Shown: positions 1-9,795 of the stretch, one piece after another
Numbering within the stretch: position 1 is the first letter of the stretch
Layout: each line of letters opens with the position of its first letter
Origin: Pseudomonas sp. LFM046
GTDB taxonomy: Bacteria; Pseudomonadota; Gammaproteobacteria; Pseudomonadales; Pseudomonadaceae
Direction: 5' to 3'
NCBI RefSeq assembly: GCF_000949385.2
Contig: NZ_JYKO02000001.1
Location: 372,001-436,000 of the forward strand
DNA length: 64,000 bases
Made by a program: the position numbers and the translations under genes
The notes under the pieces: generated by a model
Seen by the model: only the letters and a program-made list of their open reading frames with translations
Told to the model about the DNA's origin: nothing
Database searches by the model: none

Positions 1-522
1 ACCGAAGAAGGGGATCGGGATGGCGTTGGTGATGGCCGGGGTGCCGGGCAGGGCGGTCATGGTGAAGGTGAAGGAGCCCAGGGCGATGGCGCCCGGCAGG
101 ATGCGCTTGGGAATCCCCGCCTCGCGGAACAGCGCCGCGCCGATGGGGTAGACCGCGAAGGCCACCACGAACAGCGAGACGCCGCCGTAGGTGAGGATGC
201 CGCAGGCGAGCACGATGGCCAGCACGGCGCGGGAGCTGCCGATGGTGCTGACGATGCCGTGGGCGATGGCCCGCGCCGAGCCGGAGTCGTCCATCAGCTT
301 GCCGAAGATCGCACCGAGCATGAACAGCGGGAAGAACTGGATCAGGTAGCCGCCCAGGGCCTTCATGAAGACCTGGGTGTAGGTCGGCAGCAACAGCGCC
401 ACGTCACCGGCGCAGAGCACCGCGAGCAGGGCCAGCAGGGGCGCGAGGAGCAGGACGTTGATGCCGCGGTAGGCGAGGTACATCAGCAGAGCGAGTGAAA
501 CCAGGATACCTAGGGTGCCCAT
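1..522 (-). CDS. GntP-family carboxylate permease (N-terminal part, cut by window edge)
   Basis: The first 174 codons of an integral membrane protein are present; the frame is open to base 1, so the C-terminal part lies outside the window. The protein starts MGTLGILVSLALLMYLAYRG and is almost entirely hydrophobic helices separated by short loops, with a conserved-looking PGTPAITNAIP stretch near the break; this resembles GntP/gluconate-type proton symporters. The ATG at 522 is preceded by AAGGAAG. Upstream lie a sigma-54-type promoter and three palindromes, then a sigma-54 activator gene. In P. aeruginosa the equivalent pair (PA2004/PA2005 hbcR, recalled from memory) serves 3-hydroxybutyrate use, so a short hydroxy-acid or fatty-acid substrate is inferred, not shown. 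Confidence 0.8.
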   Translation of the reverse strand, partial: MGTLGILVSLALLMYLAYRGINVLLLAPLLALLAVLCAGDVALLLPTYTQVFMKALGGYLIQFFPLFMLGAIFGKLMDDSGSARAIAHGIVSTIGSSRAVLAIVLACGILTYGGVSLFVVAFAVYPIGAALFREAGIPKRILPGAIALGSFTFTMTALPGTPAITNAIPIPFFG

Positions 523-582
523 GGGGACTTCCTTCTTGTTGTTGTGTGCCGCCGCGTCGGGGCGGCGTGTGGAAGCGCTAGA

Positions 583-597
583 GCGAAAGGTGTGCCA
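583..597 (-). promoter_or_regulatory. sigma-54 (-24/-12) promoter for the GntP-type permease
   Basis: Read on the minus strand the site is TGGCAC-N5-TCGC, one base away from the consensus TGGCAC-N5-TTGC with exact GG-to-GC spacing. It lies about 60 bases before the permease start codon, and a sigma-54 activator is encoded immediately upstream on the same strand. Confidence 0.65.
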
Positions 598-675
598 GGT
601 GATGGGGATTGGCCTTGGAAGGCTCTGGGATGGGGCTTTGCTGTAAGGAAGCGGTTGGCCGGAAGGGAATGGATG

Positions 676-745
676 TGTCCAGTTTTTTGGATGGTGTCCA
701 GTTTTCTGGTCGGGCTGGAGAAGAAGGTGTCCAAAGATTTGGACG
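676..745. promoter_or_regulatory. three upstream activator palindromes (TGTCCA-N6-TGG)
   Basis: Three copies of TGTCCA-N6-TGG occur at 676-691, 695-710 and 728-743. The third is a perfect dyad, TCCAAAGATTTGGA. They lie roughly 80-150 bases upstream of the -24/-12 promoter, the normal place for sigma-54 enhancer sites, and sit between the activator gene and its presumed target. Confidence 0.6.
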
Positions 746-762
746 AACAGGCGCGCTCAGTC

Positions 763-790
763 TGTAGGGGCGAATGAATTCGCCCCTACA
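763..790. repeat. REP-like palindrome TGTAGGGGCGAAT
   Basis: A 13-base perfect inverted repeat (arms 763-775 and 778-790) with a two-base loop lies just downstream of the sigma-54 activator gene. Related GGCGAA/TTCGCC motifs recur near 7820. It may also act as a weak terminator, although there is no T-run. Confidence 0.7.
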
Positions 791-817
791 GGGAACCTCC
801 CGCCAGCGCCGTCGGGA

Positions 818-2281
<1,464 letters not shown>

Positions 2282-2440
2282 GGTGGGGCATCCGGCTGAA
2301 ACATCAGGCGGCGATTATGGCGGTGTGTCCCGATGGACGCCTAGCCTGTTGCACAGTCCTTTGCCAGGCAGACGATCTTGCCCACAAGGAGCTTGCACAT
2401 GGACCGGGTCCTGCGAGGCCGAGCGGGGCTCGTAACCCTC

Positions 2441-2474
2441 GTAGGATGGGTAGAGCGGAGCGAAACCCATCGAT
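2441..2474. repeat. REP-like palindrome GATGGGT...ACCCATC
   Basis: The inverted arms GATGGGT (2445-2451) and ACCCATC (2465-2471) flank a GAGCGGAGCGA core inside the roughly 200-base gap between the sigma-54 activator and the DMT exporter gene. The same GTAGGATG word recurs at 7859. No other feature is seen in this gap. Confidence 0.65.
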
Positions 2475-2482
2475 TCGCAGCT

Positions 2483-3331
2483 TCAATCCACCATCTTGAT
2501 CAGCAGGATGCCGGCGGTGACCACGCAGGCCGCGAGGATGCGGCGGATGCCGAAGGGTTCCTTGAACACCAGGCTGGCGATGACGGCGGCGATGATCACG
2601 CTGCTCTCGCGCAGGGCCGCCACCTTGGCCACGTTGTCCAGGGTCATGGCGAACAGCACCAGGCCGTAGGCGACGCAGTAGTTGAAACCACCGAACAGGC
2701 CGATGCGCCAGTTGTCGCGGGCGAAGCGCAGCACCAGCGGGCCCCGGCGCATCCAGGCCACCACGGGGATGGTCATGCTCTGCATCAGGGTCAGGTAGAC
2801 CACGAACTGCAGCACGCTGTCGGAGCGGCGCACGCCCTGGGCGTCGATCAGGGTGTAGAGCGCCACCCCGGCGCCGGCCAGTGCGGCGCAGCCCAGCGCC
2901 TTGAGCGCACTGGATTCCAGGCGCGTGGAGAGCAGGCTGAGAATGCCAGCGGAAATCAGCACGATGCCCAGCAGCATGGCCCCCGACAGGTGCTCGCCGA
3001 ACACCAGCCCGGCGCTGAGCGCCACCAGCAGCGGCGGCAGGCCGCGCACCACCGGGTAGACCTGGCCGAAGTCGCCGTAGTGGTAGGCGCGGATCAGCAG
3101 CAGGCGATAGAGGGTGTTCACCAGCACCGACAGGCCGATCAAGCCCCAGACCACCAGCGGCGGCGGGCTCACCAGCGGCAACAGGGCGATGCTGAAACAG
3201 AAGGCCACCCCGTCCACCAGGGCCATCGACGAGAGACGGTCGCTGCCGGCCTTGATCACCGCATTCCAGCTGGCGTGCATCAGCGCGGATAGCAGGACCA
3301 CCAGGGTGGCGAGGTCGGTATCGGTGAGCAC
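2483..3331 (-). CDS. EamA/DMT-superfamily transporter
   Basis: This is a roughly 282-residue inner-membrane protein made of about ten hydrophobic helices in two similar halves, as in EamA (DUF6) drug/metabolite exporters. Early residues include ALMHASWNAVIKAG, a typical first-helix region, and the C-terminus carries a second GVLxxxE-like repeat. I chose the GTG at 3331 because GGAG lies six bases before it; a TTG at 3352 would add seven residues but has no visible ribosome site. The gene is divergent from a LysR regulator with about 115 bases between the starts, so LysR control is plausible. The substrate cannot be read from the sequence. Confidence 0.8.
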   Translation of the reverse strand: MLTDTDLATLVVLLSALMHASWNAVIKAGSDRLSSMALVDGVAFCFSIALLPLVSPPPLVVWGLIGLSVLVNTLYRLLLIRAYHYGDFGQVYPVVRGLPPLLVALSAGLVFGEHLSGAMLLGIVLISAGILSLLSTRLESSALKALGCAALAGAGVALYTLIDAQGVRRSDSVLQFVVYLTLMQSMTIPVVAWMRRGPLVLRFARDNWRIGLFGGFNYCVAYGLVLFAMTLDNVAKVAALRESSVIIAAVIASLVFKEPFGIRRILAACVVTAGILLIKMVD

Positions 3332-3447
3332 GGTGGACTCCAGCAGACGCAAGGCGGGGTGAATGAAGCGTAGCGTGCGGCTTCATCGATCCATCATTCA
3401 AATCGTTTATCGTTATCCGTCGAATAAGTCCTGCTGATGGGGTGGCC

Positions 3448-4311
3448 ATGAACCTGTTCCAGCTCCGCGCCTTCGATGCGGTGGTCCGCGAGGGCAGTTT
3501 CACCCGCGCCGCCGCGCGCCTGTGCATCAGCCAGCCGGCGGTGACCGGGCACATCAAGGCGCTGGAAGAGCACTACCAGGTGCGTCTGTTGCGCCGCTCC
3601 GCGCGGCAGGTGGAAGCCACCGAACTGGGCCGGCGCCTGGCCGCCATCAGCCACCAGCTGTTCGCCCTGGCGGAACAGGCCGAGGACCTGCTGGACACCA
3701 GCCAGGCCTTGGAGTCCGGTCGCCTGGACCTCGCCGCCGACAGCCCGCATCTGGTGATGCCGCTGCTGGCGCGAATGCGCGAGCGCCACCCCGGCGTCAC
3801 CATCAACCTGCGCCTGGGCAATACCCAGGAAACCCTCGCCGCGCTGAACGGCGAGCGGGTGGACCTGGCGCTGATCAGTGACATGACCGAACGTCCCGGC
3901 CTTCGCCTGCAGCCCATTGGCGAGGCGCGCCTGTGCCTGTTGCTGCCGGCTGGGCACCCCTGGGTGGGAAAACGCAAGGACGTCACCCTGCAGGCGCTTC
4001 GCGGTGAGGTGCTGCTGCAACGCGAGCCCGCCTCTCTGACGCGCCGCACCTTCGAGAAAGCGTGCAGCGAACAGGGCCTGGAACTGCGCGCGGCGCTGGA
4101 ACTGAACAGCCGCGAGGCGGTGATCGAGGCGGTGGCGGCGGGGCTCGGGGTGAGCATCGTGTATTCGCTGGAGGTGCCGCGCGACCCACGGGTAGTGGCG
4201 TTGCCGCTGAAGGGCGAAGGGCTGGTCAGCCGGCACTATCTGGCGTGTCTGGAGAGTTATGCGGAACTGCGGGTGGTGCGGGCGTTCTTCGAGGTGGCGG
4301 CGCAATCGTAG
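3448..4311 (+). CDS. LysR-family transcriptional regulator
   Basis: The protein starts MNLFQLRAFDAVVREGSFTR, a canonical LysR winged-helix N-terminus (residues 1-60), followed by a type-2 periplasmic-binding-like effector domain (about 90-285). Total length is 287 residues, normal for the family. A GTG two codons upstream (3442) is an alternative start. The gene is divergent from the EamA exporter at 2483-3331, and the gap between them contains an ATTC...GAAT dyad near 3401-3425 that could be an operator. The stop codon lies inside the left arm of a long REP-like inverted repeat. The effector is unknown. Confidence 0.88.
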   Translation: MNLFQLRAFDAVVREGSFTRAAARLCISQPAVTGHIKALEEHYQVRLLRRSARQVEATELGRRLAAISHQLFALAEQAEDLLDTSQALESGRLDLAADSPHLVMPLLARMRERHPGVTINLRLGNTQETLAALNGERVDLALISDMTERPGLRLQPIGEARLCLLLPAGHPWVGKRKDVTLQALRGEVLLQREPASLTRRTFEKACSEQGLELRAALELNSREAVIEAVAAGLGVSIVYSLEVPRDPRVVALPLKGEGLVSRHYLACLESYAELRVVRAFFEVAAQS

Positions 4312-4384
4312 GTTGGCGCTGAGGTACGAAGCCCAACGCGTCGTCCAACCACGTTGGGCTTCGCTCCGCTCAGCGCCAACCTAC
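4308..4384. repeat. two-tier REP-like inverted repeat
   Basis: An outer 16-base perfect inverted repeat (4308-4323 with 4369-4384, GTAGGTTGGCGCTGAG) encloses an inner 11-base perfect one (4328-4338 with 4352-4362, GAAGCCCAACG). It fills the convergent gap between the LysR and flavin-reductase genes and probably works as a bidirectional transcription barrier or mRNA end. Confidence 0.85.
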
Positions 4385-4396
4385 TGGGGGAGCCGC

Positions 4397-5059
4397 TTAC
4401 GGGGTGGCGGGCCACACCCGCTCCCCACCCCCCGGTTGTTCCTTCCAGGCCTGCAGGGAACGGGTCGGCAGGTCGAAGTAGTCGCGGGTGCGGGCGTAGC
4501 CATGGCCACCCATGCGGCCGATGGCGTCCAGGCCGAGCTGGTCGATGTAGAGGGTCTCGGGGTCGATCAGGTCGTCGCGCACGTGGGCCATCAACACCTC
4601 GCCGAGGATGATCTCCCGCGACTGGCCGATGGACAGACCCATCATCCGCCGGCATTCCAGGGCCACCGGTGCTTCCAGGATTCGCGGGCAGCCAACGCGA
4701 CTGCCGGGCACGGCGGTGAGGCCGGCGGCCACCAGTTCGTCGAAGCCCGGCTCGAAGGGCACGGCGCAGACGTTCATGGCTTCCACCAGCGCATCGTTGA
4801 CGATGTTCACGGTGAACTCCTGGTGCAGCAGGGCGTTGCGGGTGGTGTCCTTGGGGGTGAGGTCGGCGTGGTTCTCCACCCCCAGGGCGAGGATCGGCGG
4901 GTCGGCGGAGAGGGCGTTGAAAAAGCTGAAGGGCGCGGCATTGGCGCGGCCTTCGGCGTCGACGGTGGTCACCAGGGCGATGGGCCGGGGCACCACGCTG
5001 CCGATGAGGATCTTGTATTTCTCGCGGGGGCTCAGGCGGGCGAAATCGAAGCTCAGCAT
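4397..5059 (-). CDS. flavin reductase family (DIM6/NTAB-like) protein
   Basis: This 220-residue protein belongs to the flavin-reductase-like split-barrel family, which binds FMN and typically reduces flavin for a partner oxygenase or serves as a flavoprotein itself. The family signature is visible near the N-terminus: GSVVPRPIALVTT, then NAAPFSFFNALSADPP. I chose the ATG at 5059 because the homology begins with MLSFDF and AAGAGAA precedes it. It is the last gene of a seven-gene same-strand run, 14 bases after the amidohydrolase. No partner monooxygenase is encoded in the window, so its electron acceptor is unclear. Confidence 0.8.
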   Translation of the reverse strand: MLSFDFARLSPREKYKILIGSVVPRPIALVTTVDAEGRANAAPFSFFNALSADPPILALGVENHADLTPKDTTRNALLHQEFTVNIVNDALVEAMNVCAVPFEPGFDELVAAGLTAVPGSRVGCPRILEAPVALECRRMMGLSIGQSREIILGEVLMAHVRDDLIDPETLYIDQLGLDAIGRMGGHGYARTRDYFDLPTRSLQAWKEQPGGGERVWPATP

Positions 5060-5073
5060 GGCGAATTCTCTTG

Positions 5074-6573
5074 TTATTGGTCGGGGTCGCTGGCAAGGGT
5101 GCAGAGCGGGCGTTCGGCGCTCCAGGCGTCGGCGAAGGGAATGGCCGGCTGGAACAGATCGCGCCAATCCGGCTGGCCGAAGGCGCGTTCGGCGTGGCTT
5201 TCCATCAGCCGCTGGAACTGGCGTTGGGCCTGGCGTTGCAGGGTGCGGTAGTCGACGCCGTTGACCTGGCCGTTCTCCATCACGAGGCGGCCGTCGATCC
5301 AGCTGGCGATGCAGTCGTCGCCGCGGCCGGCGAGGATCAGGTTCTTCAGCGGGTCGAACAGCGGGCCCAGGTGCAGGCCGTCGAGGCTGAAGACCGCGAT
5401 ATCGGCCTTGGCCCCCGGCGCCAGGCGGCCCAGGTCATCGCGGCCCAGTGCCTTGGCACCGCCGAGGGTGGCGGCGTTGTAGAAATCGAGGGCGCTGGTG
5501 CCCTGGCTGCCGCCTGCCTTGATGCGGGCGATGTTCAGGCCCTGGCGCATGTTGTCCAGCAGGTCGGCCGGCCAGGTGTCGGTGCCCAGCGCGAAGTTGA
5601 TGCCACGGGCACGGTAGCGGCCGAAGGCATCCAGGGCCTCGCCGTCACGGGCAAACACCACCGGGCAATGGATCAGGCTGGTGCCGCTGTCGGCCAGGCG
5701 CGCCAGGTCGTCGTCGCCTTCGATGTAGATGCCGTGGGGCAGCACGCTGCGCGGGCCGAGCAGGCCCATCGCTTCCAGCCAGGCCAGGGGAGCCTTGCCG
5801 CGCAGTTGTTTGACCAGCGCGACTTCGCCCGGGCCCTGGCAGCAATGCAGGCGTACCGGCGCTGCCAGTTCGCGGCTGAGGGCGGCGGTGCGCTGGAGCA
5901 GCGCGGGGGTGCAGGTCTGGATACGGTCGGGCAGCAGGGCGCCGCGGATCAGCCCGCCGTGGGCGCCGTCGAAGTCGCGGAAGAAGCGCTCGGCGGCGTC
6001 CAGCCCGGCCAGGCCGCGTGCCTCGTCCCAATGCTCGGCGAGACTGCCATCGGCCCGCAGGTACTGCATGCCGCTCATGTAGCAGGGGCCGAGGTAGGTG
6101 CGCAGGCCCAGTTCGGCGGCGACGCCGGCCACCGCGGCGAATTCGTCGTAGGTTTCCGCCCACTCCCGGTAGTACATGGAGGTGATCGGCATGGCGGTGG
6201 TGATGCCGTTGCGGATCAGTTGGGTGAAGGCGTAGCGGTACTTGAAGACTTCCTCATCGAAGCGGTAGCTCTCCTTCGGTCCACGGGCGAGGTACTCGGC
6301 CGACCACATGCGGCCCATGGCGTGCTCGTCGCCGTTGTCCAGGCAGAGCACGGTGGAGTCGAGGTCGCCCAGGGCATCGAGGTCGATCAGGCCGGGGCTG
6401 ATGAGGGCGTTGCCGTAGTCGATCCACCGGTCCACCGGGCCGGGAAAGCCCCGGCCGACGAAGCGCACGCGCGCGCCTTCGATCACGACCTCGCCGTCGC
6501 GCCAGAGCACATGGCGCATGCCGTCGAAGCCGACCACGCAGCTGGCCTTGAGGCCAATGCGCGGCGTGCTCAC
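5074..6573 (-). CDS. amidohydrolase-superfamily protein lacking the HxH motif
   Basis: This is a 499-residue chlorohydrolase/deaminase-type TIM-barrel amidohydrolase. The later metal/catalytic positions can be followed: His243 (RLHCCQG), His280 (VLPHGIY) and Asp332 (GTDTW). At the first strand, where relatives read PGLI-D-x-HxH, this protein reads PGLIDLDALGD, so both histidines of the HxH metal motif are replaced (Asp66, Leu68). It therefore either binds metal differently or belongs to a specialised subfamily. It overlaps the upstream cytosine-deaminase-like gene by four bases, indicating translational coupling. Deamination or amide hydrolysis of an imported nitrogen compound is inferred from context only. 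Confidence 0.75.
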   Translation of the reverse strand: MSTPRIGLKASCVVGFDGMRHVLWRDGEVVIEGARVRFVGRGFPGPVDRWIDYGNALISPGLIDLDALGDLDSTVLCLDNGDEHAMGRMWSAEYLARGPKESYRFDEEVFKYRYAFTQLIRNGITTAMPITSMYYREWAETYDEFAAVAGVAAELGLRTYLGPCYMSGMQYLRADGSLAEHWDEARGLAGLDAAERFFRDFDGAHGGLIRGALLPDRIQTCTPALLQRTAALSRELAAPVRLHCCQGPGEVALVKQLRGKAPLAWLEAMGLLGPRSVLPHGIYIEGDDDLARLADSGTSLIHCPVVFARDGEALDAFGRYRARGINFALGTDTWPADLLDNMRQGLNIARIKAGGSQGTSALDFYNAATLGGAKALGRDDLGRLAPGAKADIAVFSLDGLHLGPLFDPLKNLILAGRGDDCIASWIDGRLVMENGQVNGVDYRTLQRQAQRQFQRLMESHAERAFGQPDWRDLFQPAIPFADAWSAERPLCTLASDPDQ

Positions 6574-7766
6574 AGGCGGCTCTCCAGCAGGCGGCCCTGG
6601 GCGGCGATCAGTTTGCCGGCGCGATAGACGTTACGTGGTGGCCGTGCGACCACGGCTTCGCCGAGGCTCTGGGCATCCATCAGCAGGAAGTCTGCCGGGC
6701 CGCCGAGGGTGAGGCCGTGACCGGAGAGGCCGAGGGCCTTGGCGCCGTTCTGGCTGGCGGCGTCGAAGGCGGCGGCCAGTTCGTCGTCCTTGTTCAGGTC
6801 GAAGCGGAAGGCCAGCAGCATGGCGCGCTCCAGCATGTCGCCGTTGCCCATGGGGGACCACGCGTCGCGGATGCCGTCGGAGCCCAGGCAGAGGTTCACG
6901 CCCGCCTCGCGCAGGGCGAGGAAGGGCGGCACGGAGCAGTCGGCAGGCGCCGAGCTCATCAGCGAGATGTTCAACGCGGCGAGGCGCTCGGCCAGCGGCT
7001 TCACCTGGCTCCAGGGCGCCATGCCCAGGCAGTAGGCGTGGCTGATCATCACCCGGCCCTGGCGGTTGAAACGCTCGGTGTAGTCGGCGATGCGGGCGAT
7101 CTGCCAGAGGCCCAGCTCGCCCTTGTCGTGGAGGTGGATGTCCACGCCCCGGTCGAACTCGGTGGCGAGCTTGAAGACGATGTCGAGCTGGGCGATGGGG
7201 TCGTTGTCGATGCCACAGGGATCAAGGCCGCCGACGTTTTCCACGCCCAGGCCGAGGGCTTCGCGCATCAGCTCGGCGGTGCCGGGGCGGCTGACCAGCC
7301 CGGTCTGCGGGAAGACCACCAGTTCCAGGTCGATCAGGTCGCGGTAGCGTTCGCGCAGGACCTGCATGGCCTCGACGTGGCGCAGGCCGAATTCGGGGTC
7401 GATGTCCACATGGCAGCGCATGGTCAGCGAGCCACGGGCGATACAGTTTTCCAGCAGGGCGCCGGCGCGCTCGGCGATGGGCGCAGTGACTTCGCGCAGC
7501 ACGCGGCGCTCGTTGGCGATGTAGTCCTTCAGCGTCGGGCCGGCGCTGTTGGGGCGCCAGGGTTGGCCCCAGAGGGTCTTGTCCAGGTGGATGTGGCTTT
7601 CCACCAGGGCGCAGGTCATCAGTTGGCCGGCGCCGTCGATATCGCCGACGGCCAGGGGCGTGTCACTGGCCGGGCGGCGCTCGGCGAAGCGGCCGGCGTC
7701 GATGAGGAAGTCTTCGGCTGCACCGCCGAAGGGGCGGACGTTGCGCAGCCAGTAGGAAGTGGTCAT
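6570..7766 (-). CDS. cytosine-deaminase-like amidohydrolase (CodA/AtzC type)
   Basis: The 398-residue protein has the full metal and catalytic set of the cytosine deaminase branch: HxHxDKT (His58, His60, Asp62), His211/His213 with Glu217, His243 in VMISHAY, and Asp297 in LGSDGIRDAW. Enzymes of this type remove amino or alkylamino groups from pyrimidines, isoguanine-like purines or s-triazines. It lies between a Pot-type ABC importer and a second amidohydrolase on the same strand. True cytosine deaminase is possible, but the coupling to a polyamine-type importer and a racemase-family gene argues for a less usual substrate. The ATG at 7766 has no competing upstream start. Confidence 0.8.
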   Translation of the reverse strand: MTTSYWLRNVRPFGGAAEDFLIDAGRFAERRPASDTPLAVGDIDGAGQLMTCALVESHIHLDKTLWGQPWRPNSAGPTLKDYIANERRVLREVTAPIAERAGALLENCIARGSLTMRCHVDIDPEFGLRHVEAMQVLRERYRDLIDLELVVFPQTGLVSRPGTAELMREALGLGVENVGGLDPCGIDNDPIAQLDIVFKLATEFDRGVDIHLHDKGELGLWQIARIADYTERFNRQGRVMISHAYCLGMAPWSQVKPLAERLAALNISLMSSAPADCSVPPFLALREAGVNLCLGSDGIRDAWSPMGNGDMLERAMLLAFRFDLNKDDELAAAFDAASQNGAKALGLSGHGLTLGGPADFLLMDAQSLGEAVVARPPRNVYRAGKLIAAQGRLLESRL

Positions 7767-7799
7767 CGGGACCTCATATTCGAGCTGTCGATGGTATGG

Positions 7800-7894
7800 G
7801 GGACCGCTGCGCGGTCCTTGGCGAACGAATTCGCCCCCACAGGGTTTCGTGCGGTTCCGTAGGATGGGTTTCGCTTCGCTCTACCGCATCCTAC
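7800..7894. repeat. cluster of three palindromes (REP-like)
   Basis: Three consecutive inverted repeats fill the gap between the solute-binding protein gene and the deaminase-like gene: GGACCGC/GCGGTCC (7801-7817), GGCGAA/TTCGCC (7820-7835) and GTAGGATG/CATCCTAC (7859-7894). They may stabilise the upstream transporter message or attenuate transcription into the enzyme genes. Confidence 0.75.
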
Positions 7895-7902
7895 GAAGGC
7901 CG

Positions 7903-8955
7903 TCAGCCCTTGAGCTTCGACCAGATGCGGTCCTGCAGCTCGCGGGCCTGGTTGCTGCATTCCTTCTCGGGGCGCAGGCGCTCGGCGAACTCGTCGGGCA
8001 TGTTGATGGCGTCCATCACCTTCCACTTCTTGTCCAGCAGCGCATCGCTGTCGACGCCGTTGGCGTAGGCGATGGCGTTGGACACGGCGGCGGCGTTCTC
8101 CGGTTTCATCATCCAGTCGATGAAGAGCTTGGCGTTGCCCGGGTGCGGCGCGCTCTTGGGTACGGCGAAGTTGTCCTGGAACATGGCTACGCCTTCACGC
8201 GGGTAGACGTACTTGATGGTGCTCTTCTGCAGGGTGGCGCGGGCGGTGGAGCCGTTCCAGTTCTGCATCATGATCACTTCGCCCGAGGCCATGCGGTCCA
8301 CGGTGTTGTCGGAGCTGTACATCTTCAGGAACGGCTTCTGCTTCTGCAGCAGTTCGAGGATGCGCTTGGCGTCCTGCGGGCTTTCGGTGCACTCGTCCAC
8401 ACCCAGGTAGTGGCTGGCGGCGTTGATCAGGCTGCTGGGGGTATCCAGCGCAGCGACCTGGCCTTGCAGTTCGGGACGCGGCTCGAAGAATTCCTTCCAG
8501 GAGTCGTCCAGCTTGCCGCCCGGTACGCGGGCGCTGTCGTAGGAGAAGCCGGTGGTGCCCCAGAGGTAGGGCGCTGAGTACTTGCGGCCGGGGTCGAAGT
8601 CCGGGTTGCGGAAGGCCGGCTTCACGTGGGCGAAGTTCGGCAGGGTCGGGGTGTCGATTTCCTGCAGCAGGTGCTGCTCGATCAGCGTGCGCATGATCGA
8701 GTGGGACGGCACGATCACGTCGTAGCTGGCGCCGCCGGCCTGGAGCTTGGCCAGCAGCGTCTCGTTGCTGTCGTAGCCGTCCATGGTGACCTTGATGCCG
8801 GTTTCCTTCTCGAACTTGGCCAGCAGCTCGACCGGGTAGTAGTCGGTCCAGTTGTAGAAGAACAGCTCCTTGGGCTCGTCCGCCTGGGCGAGGGTGGCGG
8901 CGAAACAGCTGAGGGCGAATCCGGCTACCCCATGACGCAATGCTTTCAACTTCAT
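7903..8955 (-). CDS. polyamine-type ABC transporter, periplasmic solute-binding protein
   Basis: The 350-residue PotD/PotF-like protein has a signal peptide (MKLKALRHGV..., cleavage after AQA near residue 25), and the mature part opens with ELFFYNWTDYYP, the usual start of polyamine-binding proteins. The ATG at 8955 follows GGAG; a longer reading from 9000 would add residues before the signal peptide. It is the fourth gene of a same-strand run after ATPase and two permeases. Ligand specificity cannot be fixed by eye; a cationic amine is likely from the family, and the downstream hydrolases suggest a nitrogen compound that is later broken down. Confidence 0.88.
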   Translation of the reverse strand: MKLKALRHGVAGFALSCFAATLAQADEPKELFFYNWTDYYPVELLAKFEKETGIKVTMDGYDSNETLLAKLQAGGASYDVIVPSHSIMRTLIEQHLLQEIDTPTLPNFAHVKPAFRNPDFDPGRKYSAPYLWGTTGFSYDSARVPGGKLDDSWKEFFEPRPELQGQVAALDTPSSLINAASHYLGVDECTESPQDAKRILELLQKQKPFLKMYSSDNTVDRMASGEVIMMQNWNGSTARATLQKSTIKYVYPREGVAMFQDNFAVPKSAPHPGNAKLFIDWMMKPENAAAVSNAIAYANGVDSDALLDKKWKVMDAINMPDEFAERLRPEKECSNQARELQDRIWSKLKG

Positions 8956-9003
8956 TGTTTTTCTCCGGGTTGAAGAACAGGTTGGGCAGAGGTGGAACAA
9001 GGT

Positions 9004-9795
9004 TCAGGCGGCTGGTTTGCCCCGCTGGCCGAGCCAGAAGGAGAGCACCACCAGGACGATGGAGATCACCAGCATCAGTGTGGAAATCGCGTTGATCTCC
9101 GGGGTTACCCCGGCCTTGATGGCCGAGAAGATGTAGACCGGCAGCGTCGTCGAGCCGGGGCCGGCGACGAAGAAGGTCATGATGAAGTCGTCCAGGCTGA
9201 CCACGAACGCCAGCACCGCACCGGACAGCACCGCCGGGAACAGCAGCGGCAGGGTGATGCGGCGGAAGGTGTGGAAGGGGTTGGCGTAGAGGTCGTTGGC
9301 CGCTTCCAGCAGGCTCTTGTCCAGGTCGTTCAGGCGTGCGCGGATCGGCAGGTAGGCGAAGGGAATGCAGAAGCCGACGTGGGCGACGATCACCGTCATC
9401 AGGCCGAGCTTGATGCCGAGCGACATGAACAGCAGCAGGGTGGCGACGGCCGTCACGATCTCCGGGAGGATCAGCGGCAGGTTGATCCCGCCTTCCACCA
9501 TCTTCTGTCCATAGAACGGCTTGTAGGTGGCCAGCGCCGCCAGCAGGGCGATGGCGGTGGCGCAGACGGTGGCGATACCGGCGACGATGATCGAGTTCAG
9601 TGCGGCGGCCTGGATAGACGGGTTGGCGAGGATGCGCCCGTACCAGGCGAAGGAGAACTCGGTCCACACGGTCGCCGTGCGGTTGGCGTTGAAGCTGTAG
9701 GCGATCAGCACCAGGATCGGCAGGTACAGGTAGGCCAGTACCAGCAGGCTGGTTTCGCGGGTCAGCGGCAGCTTCTTCAGGTGAGTGGCGATCAT
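9004..9795 (-). CDS. polyamine-type ABC transporter permease (PotC-like)
   Basis: This 263-residue inner-membrane protein has about six hydrophobic segments. It carries the EAA-type loop that docks with the ATPase (around EAANDLYANPFHTFRRITLP), as in PotC/PotI permeases. Its start codon overlaps the stop of the preceding permease by one base (TGATG), so translation of the two is coupled. It forms the channel with the PotB-like partner for the import of the ligand delivered by the binding protein encoded next. Confidence 0.9.
   Translation of the reverse strand: MIATHLKKLPLTRETSLLVLAYLYLPILVLIAYSFNANRTATVWTEFSFAWYGRILANPSIQAAALNSIIVAGIATVCATAIALLAALATYKPFYGQKMVEGGINLPLILPEIVTAVATLLLFMSLGIKLGLMTVIVAHVGFCIPFAYLPIRARLNDLDKSLLEAANDLYANPFHTFRRITLPLLFPAVLSGAVLAFVVSLDDFIMTFFVAGPGSTTLPVYIFSAIKAGVTPEINAISTLMLVISIVLVVLSFWLGQRGKPAA

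Noticed and set aside
3401-3425. LysR operator in the exporter/LysR divergent gap
   Set aside because: A loose ATTC...GAAT dyad exists, but it lacks a convincing T-N11-A core, so it is only mentioned in the LysR entry.
2304-3557. 417-residue minus-strand frame overlapping the DMT exporter and LysR gene
   Set aside because: Arg/Pro/Gly-rich shadow; the EamA and LysR readings have clear family sequence.
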